From the NCBI GenBank assembly GCA_019634595.1, contig JAHCBC010000002.1, positions 806,001 through 870,000 of the forward strand: 64,000 nucleotides of DNA, written 5' to 3'. Positions within the stretch are counted from its first letter, which is position 1. Every line of letters starts with the position of its first letter. The translations under genes were made by a program, and so were the position numbers. This document shows positions 61,173 through 64,000 of the stretch, piece by piece. Origin of the DNA: Akkermansiaceae bacterium. Its GTDB lineage: Bacteria; Verrucomicrobiota; Verrucomicrobiia; Verrucomicrobiales; Akkermansiaceae. The notes beneath the pieces are model-generated. The model was not told the DNA's origin and made no database searches. It was given only the letters and a program-made list of their open reading frames with translations.

Positions 61173-64000
61173 ATGAGAGATCCCGAAAACCCCGGGGCAT
61201 CGAAATCCCTTTCTGCCCGCGTTCTGCCGCCCATCGCGTGGGCGCTTGTCCTCACGGCGGGAGGTCTCGCCGGGGCGGCGGAGGAAACGGTGACCTTCAA
61301 TTCCCACATCCGGCCGATCCTGTCGGACAAGTGCTTTTCCTGCCACGGATTTGATAAAACGACGCGGGAGGCCGGACTGCGGCTGGACACCGCGGAGGGG
61401 GCCTATGCGCCGCTGGAGGATGATTCCTCGCTGCATGCGATTGTGCCGGGCGACCCGAAGGCGAGCGAGGTCTGGCGGCGGATCACCACCAAGGACGAGG
61501 ATGACGTGATGCCGCCGACGGATTTCCACAAGCCGCTCTCGCAGGATGAGATCGGGCTGATCACCCGCTGGATCGAGCAAGGGGCGAAGTATCAGGAACA
61601 CTGGTCCTTCGCGCCGCTGGTGAAGCCGCAGGTTCCTTCCACCCGCCATACGGACAAGGTGGCCAATCCCGTCGATTCATTCGTGCTGGCGAATCTGGAC
61701 AGCCTGAAAATCCAGCCCTCTCCGGAAGCGGACAAGGCGACGCTCCTGCGGCGGCTGTCGCTGGACCTGACCGGCCTCCCTCCATCGCCGGAGGAAGTCG
61801 CCGCCTTTCTGGCGGACACCCGGCCGGAAGCCTACGCCGCCCAGGTGGACCGGCTGCTGGCGTCCCCGCACTATGGCGAGCGGATGGCGGTGCCGTGGCT
61901 GGATGTCGTGAGGTTCGCGGACACGGTGGGGTACCACGGTGACCAGAACGCGCGCGTTTTTCCCTACCGCGACTATGTGATCGACGCCTTCAACACGAAC
62001 AAGCGGTTCGATGTATTCACCATCGAGCAACTGGCGGGTGACCTGTTGCCGGATGCGACGGATGAACAGAGGATCGCCACCGGTTTCCTGCGGCTGAACC
62101 TGATGACCCGCGAGGGCGGCGCGCAGCCGAAGGAATACATGGCGAAATCCCTCGGCGACCGGGTGCGGGCCGTGGGCGCGGCGTGGCTCGGCCTGACGAC
62201 CGGCTGCGCGGAGTGCCATGACCACAAGTTCGATCCTGTCACCGCGAAGGATTTCTATTCGCTGGGCGCTTTCTTCGCGGATGTGCGGCAGTGGGGAGTG
62301 TATGCGGACTACGGCTACACCCCGAACCCGGACCTACCGAAGGTGAACAATGACTGGCCCTTCCCGCCGGAGATTCAGGCACGGAATACGGCGCTGGTGA
62401 AGCGGATGGGATCGCTGAGGACACAGGCGGCGATGACGCTGGCGGAAACTCCGAAGAATGAAACTTTCGGACCATGGCTTGCCGGTGCGAAGGCGTTTAT
62501 CGGGGAATTCCCGGATGGCTGGAAGCCGCTGGCGGATGGCGAGGCTTCATCGAAGCTGGAGACCCCGGCGGAAGTGCTGCCGGATCATTCGGTCCTGCTG
62601 ACTGGTGAGGCGAAGAAGGATGAAGTGGTCACGGTGCGCTTTCCCTTGGGTGGCCAGACATTTTCCGCCATCCGCCTTGAGGCATTGCCCGATGAAAAGA
62701 ATGCCGGAAAAGTCGGGCGCGGGATGGATGGAAAGTTCTCCGTCACCCCCACCTACGCCATCGGGGAGAAAGTCCTGAAGCTGGCCTATGCCCAGGCGGA
62801 CCGCAGGACACCGCACAAGTATTCCAACGGCAGCCACGATCCGAAGCTGGAGGCGGAATGGCGCTCCGCCCCCGCGCTGTGGGAGGAACCGCAGGATGCG
62901 GCGTCCCATCCACAGACGGCGATTTACCAGCTCGCGGAGCCATTGGTCGCGGGAACGGATGATTTCCTGACCGTCACACTGGCGACCGCGGATCTCGGAA
63001 AATTTCGGATCAGCATCACGCCCTTCGGCGATCCCATCCCCGGTGAGCCGCAGGCCATGTCGCCGGAATTTGGCAAGGCGTTGCAGGCTGCGGCTCCCGG
63101 ATCGGAGGATGAAAAGCTCCTGATTGCCGCATGGGCGCGGGCAACGGCGAAGGACGCCGCATTGCCGGAGGAGTTCCGGAAGCTGCGCGACGAGATCATC
63201 GCCTGCCGCGCGGGCTACGCGCACTCCGTCGTCGCGCAGACCCTGCCCGCTGACAAGACTCCGGCGGTCCACCTCCTGCCGCGGGGCGATTGGATGACCC
63301 AGGGCGAGGAGGTGCAGCCGGCGGTGCCGGAATTCCTTCCCCATGCCTCCGTGCGGAAAGACGGTGGCCGTCTGAACCGGCTGGACCTGGCGAAGTGGAT
63401 GGTCGCGGAGGAAAACCCGCTGCCCGCCCGCCACTTCGTGAACCGGCTGTGGAAACAGTTTTTCGGCAAGGGACTTTCCAACGTGCTGGATGACATCGGC
63501 AACCAGGGTGAGTGGCCCGCGAATCCGGCGCTGCTTGATTGGCTGGCCTCGGAGTTCCGCGAATCCGATTGGGATGTGAAGCACTTGGTGAAACTCATGG
63601 TCATGAGCGGCACCTACCGTCAGGAATCCGGAAAGCGGGCGGACCTTGCGGAACATGATCCCGCGAACCGGCTGCTGGCAGCCCAGTCGCCGCGGCGGCT
63701 GGATGCGGAGTTCGTGCGCGACAACATCCTCTCCATCTCCGGCCTGCTCCCGGGTGATTTCGTCGGCGGGCCGAGCGTGAAGCCCTACCAGCCCGCCGGC
63801 TACTACGCGAACCTCAACTTCCCCCAGCGCGACTACGCGGCAAGCGCGGGCAGTGACCAATACCGGCGCGGCCTTTACACCCACTGGCAACGGACGTTCA
63901 TGCACCCGATGATGGCCGGGTTCGACGCGCCAAGCCGTGAGGAATGCTCCGCGGACCGCCTCCAGTCGAACAGTCCCCAGCAGGCGCTGATTCTTCTCAA
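61173..64000 (+). CDS. DUF1549/DUF1553 cytochrome-c-like surface protein (partial)
   Basis: This gene is open at the right edge after 942 codons. A signal peptide (about residues 15-36) is followed by a heme-c type motif CFSCH near residue 54 in the planctomycete cytochrome C domain. DUF1549 follows with a CAECH motif, then the DUF1553 region with FVNRLWKQFFGKGLS and SNSPQQALILL at the very end of the window. AGGAGA lies about 13 bases before the ATG. A DUF1501 gene may follow downstream, as in the pair at 44795-49769. It is divergent from the transporter unit. Confidence 0.9.
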   Translation, partial: MRDPENPGASKSLSARVLPPIAWALVLTAGGLAGAAEETVTFNSHIRPILSDKCFSCHGFDKTTREAGLRLDTAEGAYAPLEDDSSLHAIVPGDPKASEVWRRITTKDEDDVMPPTDFHKPLSQDEIGLITRWIEQGAKYQEHWSFAPLVKPQVPSTRHTDKVANPVDSFVLANLDSLKIQPSPEADKATLLRRLSLDLTGLPPSPEEVAAFLADTRPEAYAAQVDRLLASPHYGERMAVPWLDVVRFADTVGYHGDQNARVFPYRDYVIDAFNTNKRFDVFTIEQLAGDLLPDATDEQRIATGFLRLNLMTREGGAQPKEYMAKSLGDRVRAVGAAWLGLTTGCAECHDHKFDPVTAKDFYSLGAFFADVRQWGVYADYGYTPNPDLPKVNNDWPFPPEIQARNTALVKRMGSLRTQAAMTLAETPKNETFGPWLAGAKAFIGEFPDGWKPLADGEASSKLETPAEVLPDHSVLLTGEAKKDEVVTVRFPLGGQTFSAIRLEALPDEKNAGKVGRGMDGKFSVTPTYAIGEKVLKLAYAQADRRTPHKYSNGSHDPKLEAEWRSAPALWEEPQDAASHPQTAIYQLAEPLVAGTDDFLTVTLATADLGKFRISITPFGDPIPGEPQAMSPEFGKALQAAAPGSEDEKLLIAAWARATAKDAALPEEFRKLRDEIIACRAGYAHSVVAQTLPADKTPAVHLLPRGDWMTQGEEVQPAVPEFLPHASVRKDGGRLNRLDLAKWMVAEENPLPARHFVNRLWKQFFGKGLSNVLDDIGNQGEWPANPALLDWLASEFRESDWDVKHLVKLMVMSGTYRQESGKRADLAEHDPANRLLAAQSPRRLDAEFVRDNILSISGLLPGDFVGGPSVKPYQPAGYYANLNFPQRDYAASAGSDQYRRGLYTHWQRTFMHPMMAGFDAPSREECSADRLQSNSPQQALILL

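Noticed and set aside
1..64000. CRISPR arrays, insertion sequences, prophage genes, rRNA
   Set aside because: No array of direct repeats with spacers, transposase motif, phage structural gene or rRNA segment was seen.

Overview
The window looks like a chromosomal stretch of a GC-rich Verrucomicrobiota bacterium, probably near Luteolibacter, Haloferula or Verrucomicrobium. That placement is inferred from gene content and not from a marker phylogeny. It rests on a cluster of secreted sulfatases, two DUF1549/DUF1553 cytochrome-c-like surface proteins with a DUF1501 partner, a prepilin-type protein, and many exported proteins with no known family. No insertion sequence, prophage, CRISPR array or rRNA was seen. 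There is one tRNA, tRNA-Ala(CGC).

Layout. 1-2435 (minus): sulfate activation, cysC then cysD-cysN, with cysN cut by the window edge. 2553-6224 (plus): two paralogous exported proteins translationally coupled to a histidine kinase and an OmpR-type regulator. 6221-13828 (minus): an eight-gene operon led by a GbsR/MarR-type regulator and a NusG/RfaH-like antiterminator. It encodes UDP-galactopyranose mutase, GDP-fucose synthase, GDP-mannose 4,6-dehydratase, a plant-like GDP-mannose 3,5-epimerase, a WecG/TagA transferase and an animal-like UDP-glucose dehydrogenase. A divergent UDP-glucuronate decarboxylase follows (13928-14860), and a perfect 13-bp-arm palindrome separates the two. Together these genes make precursors for an exopolysaccharide. 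14871-17321: ispA, a toxin-antitoxin pair overlapping it, and asd. 17658-22438: two unknown exported proteins and a tandem pair of LuxR-type regulators. 22533-34117: mostly housekeeping (CBS-domain pyrophosphatase, rlmN, rmuC, sod, a LOG protein, a Phd/PIN toxin-antitoxin pair, an unusual uracil-DNA glycosylase, xerD, tsaE, a pseudopilin).

34327-50400: tRNA-Ala, four sulfatases, queC-queF, galE, a kinase-like protein, a DUF1501/DUF1549 pair and a small carbohydrate-binding-like protein. 50410-60936 (minus): a nitrogen-scavenging locus. It carries an ABC transporter (binding protein, permease with an unusual extra domain, ATPase), a NikR-like regulator, two DUF1989 proteins, a urea/guanidine carboxylase and allophanate hydrolase. 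A second DUF1549/DUF1553 gene runs off the right edge.

The most interesting system is this nitrogen locus. Its NikR homologue has lost two of the four nickel ligands. A 15-bp element, GATCGTATGAYGATC, which resembles the NikR operator half-site, lies upstream of both the transporter genes and the regulator-enzyme genes. A GG-N10-GC (sigma-54-like) element sits downstream of each copy. I saw no ykkC guanidine riboswitch. This suggests a protein-based control circuit for guanidine or urea use, built from a repurposed nickel regulator; that last step is inference.
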